In this document: positions 6,042-7,170 of the stretch, piece after piece
Numbering within the stretch: the first letter of the stretch is position 1
Layout: every line of letters begins with the position of its first letter
Source: a bacterium
Lineage (GTDB): Bacteria; Actinomycetota; Acidimicrobiia; Spongiisociales; UBA11373
DNA length: 7,170 nucleotides
Direction of reading: 5' to 3'
Assembly (NCBI GenBank): GCA_013202595.1
Contig: JABMPV010000339.1
Location: 1-7,170 of the forward strand
Position numbers and translations under genes: made by a program
The notes under the pieces: model-generated
What the model saw: only the letters and a program-made list of their open reading frames with translations
Told to the model about the DNA's origin: nothing
Database searches by the model: none

Positions 6042-7073
6042 CTATGTCCAGTTTGGGATGGATGTTGGGGTTTGGAGGTGGGTCCAGATGCGGTCTGAGA
6101 TTCTGCGTTTGAGGGCTCGGATGGCTTCTCGTTCGCTGTTGCCCGTGGCGAGTCGGTGTTCGTAGTAGCGGCGGCCTTCAGTGTCGGGTCGGGCGATTTG
6201 GGTGATCGCGACGGTGTGGATGGCCTTGTTGAGTTGCCGGTTCCCTCCGCGGTTGAGTCTGTGGCGGCGGACTCGTCCTGAGCTGGCTTCGAGCGGGGCT
6301 GTGCCGTTGGCCATCGCGAACTTGGCCTTGGTGGCGAAGCGGTGAGGGGCTCCGACGTGGGCCAGGATCTCCGCGGCGACGAGTTCGCCGACACCATCGA
6401 TATCGGTCAGTGTGGTGTGCGACTCCGTCACCGTTGATCGGATCACCGCGGCGAGTTCATCGATCTGGCGGTTGAGGTCTCGGACTCGTCGGATCCGATT
6501 CTTGGCGATCAAGGCGCGTGCTGATGTGTCACCGGTGAGGAGGCGCATGACTCTGGTCAGATTCCCCGGAATCGTGAGCCGGCCACTGACCCGATGCTGA
6601 TAGCCGGGAACCAGCTGTTCTAGATCAGCATGGACACGGTTCACCGCCCGGTTGCGTTCCTCGACCAGTTGACGACGGAACCCAACCAGCAAACGGAGAT
6701 CCTCGATAGGGCCTACTGGTCGTGGCGGTGGCAGATCGTCATCACGTAAACCGATTCTGGCGATCAGCAACGCGTCGACCTGATCGGTCTTGGTTCCCGT
6801 CCGGGTGCCCTTGCGGGCCTTGGCAGTCATCTGGGGTGGCACCTCGACCACAACGAGACCGGACTCGATGAGAGCGACAGCTGCGGGGCGCCCGAAGTTC
6901 CCGGATCCCTCGATCTCAACCCGGTCGGCATCGAGGTGCCGCGCCCACACTGTCAGTTCCTCAAAACCGGCCGCAGTGTTGGCAATGTTGCGATGCTCTA
7001 TCGGACGCCCAGCACCATCGATAGCACAACCCGCCAGAGTGTCTTTGTGAGTGTCGATGAGATATCGCCAAAT
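6042..7073 (-). CDS. IS110-family DEDD transposase (recombinase), start codon unclear
   Basis: This recombinase catalyses excision and integration of the element through a circular intermediate, guided in characterised relatives by an element-encoded bridge RNA. Numbered from an ATT at 7073-7071, the N-terminal RuvC-like domain has all four acidic positions: Asp7 in LIDTHKDTL, Glu55 in VEIEGSG, and Asp97 and Asp100 in TKTDQVDALLIAR. A helical linker follows (about 120-215). The C-terminal Transposase_20 domain has the helix-hairpin-helix-like LTDIDGVGELVAAEILAHVG and then APLEASSGRVRRHRLNRGG, which carries the candidate catalytic serine. Total length about 343 residues is normal for the family. 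The open frame runs from 7094 (TAA at 7097-7095) but holds no ATG, GTG or TTG before the first catalytic Asp. The first standard start is GTG at 6950, which would delete Asp7. I therefore mark the homologous extent from the ATT; the copy may be inactive or use a rare start. Confidence 0.85.
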   Translation of the reverse strand: MWRYLIDTHKDTLAGCAIDGAGRPIEHRNIANTAAGFEELTVWARHLDADRVEIEGSGNFGRPAAVALIESGLVVVEVPPQMTAKARKGTRTGTKTDQVDALLIARIGLRDDDLPPPRPVGPIEDLRLLVGFRRQLVEERNRAVNRVHADLEQLVPGYQHRVSGRLTIPGNLTRVMRLLTGDTSARALIAKNRIRRVRDLNRQIDELAAVIRSTVTESHTTLTDIDGVGELVAAEILAHVGAPHRFATKAKFAMANGTAPLEASSGRVRRHRLNRGGNRQLNKAIHTVAITQIARPDTEGRRYYEHRLATGNSEREAIRALKRRISDRIWTHLQTPTSIPNWT

Positions 7074-7094
7074 CCTGTGGATGGGGTGGGGTGG

Positions 7095-7170
7095 TTAGGC
7101 GGCGTCCCTTGATTCCTGGGTGCTCCTTTCGGTCTGGATTCCGTCTTTGAATTCGATACCGGCTCGGACA
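7095..7170 (-). ncRNA. Partial leader of the IS110 element, expected site of a bridge RNA
   Basis: This stretch precedes the recombinase on its strand and shows no convincing gene. A short frame enters from the edge and stops at the TAA at 7097-7095 (ending TERSTQESRDAA), and I do not recognise it. In the IS110 group the bridge RNA is transcribed from the leader upstream of the recombinase, so this should be its recombinase-proximal part, with the rest outside the window. A GAAAGGAG purine run lies at 7123-7130 and a 6-base direct repeat (GGAATC on the minus strand) at 7111-7116 and 7137-7142. No clear hairpin could be drawn by eye. The call rests on family knowledge, not on a visible structure. 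Confidence 0.25.

Larger units (their letters stand above)
6036..7170 (-). mobile_element. IS110-family insertion sequence, one end outside the window
   Basis: The element is identified by its DEDD/serine recombinase. The end downstream of the gene must lie close to the stop codon, because sulfotransferase coding sequence resumes within a few bases of it; the exact boundary (about 6036-6050) cannot be fixed without an uninterrupted homologue. The end upstream of the gene is not reached within the window. Members of this family generate no or few target duplications and lack classical terminal inverted repeats, which agrees with my finding none. A short tail after the gene and a longer leader before it is the arrangement of the IS110 group rather than the IS1111 group. 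Confidence 0.8.

Noticed and set aside
7111..7142. GGAATC direct repeats in the IS leader as part of a guide array
   Set aside because: Only two 6-base copies, 26 bases apart; this is within chance expectation and no further copies are visible.
6042..7170. Terminal inverted repeats or target duplications for the IS
   Set aside because: None were found by eye, one end is outside the window, and this family usually lacks them.

Overview
The window reads as high-GC bacterial DNA. Its dense minus-strand genes, Arg/Ala/Asp-rich proteins and family repertoire suggest an actinobacterium, possibly Acidimicrobiia-like, but this is an inference because there is no rRNA or marker gene. Every gene I can support is on the minus strand, so the biological order runs from the right edge (7170) to the left edge (1).

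Layout in transcription order. (1) Positions 7170 to about 6040 hold most of an IS110-family insertion sequence: the recombinase gene plus a stub of upstream non-coding DNA, with the far end outside the window. (2) Positions 6041-5748 are the C-terminal third of a sulfotransferase gene. It begins abruptly at the recombinase stop codon, so it looks like a gene cut by the IS. (3) Positions 5647-4916 encode an intact Sulfotransfer_2-type protein with a strong Shine-Dalgarno sequence. (4) Positions 4824-4330 encode a small coiled-coil protein with an internal 36-residue repeat and a very basic tail. (5) Positions 4330-2153 encode a 725-residue fused glycosyltransferase, GT2 followed by GT4. (6) Positions 2162-1068 encode a P-loop sulfotransferase with a C-terminal coiled coil. 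(7) From 1071 to beyond the left edge runs a long unrecognised protein with a weak glycosyltransferase-like flavour.

Genes 4 to 7 overlap end to end (TGATG at 4328-4332, a 10-base overlap at 2153-2162, ATGA at 1068-1071), so they are probably one translationally coupled operon. Two fused glycosyltransferase domains, two different sulfotransferases and a third sulfotransferase remnant within 6 kb point to a locus that builds and sulfates a surface or secreted glycan. This is inferred from families and clustering; no substrate is shown by the sequence.

The points most worth following up are the IS110 copy and the coiled-coil modules. The IS110 copy has lost a recognisable start codon, abuts a broken sulfotransferase, and should encode a bridge RNA upstream of its recombinase. 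The coiled-coil modules sit next to, or are fused to, the glycan enzymes. No tRNA, rRNA, CRISPR array or gene-free stretch above 300 bases was seen.
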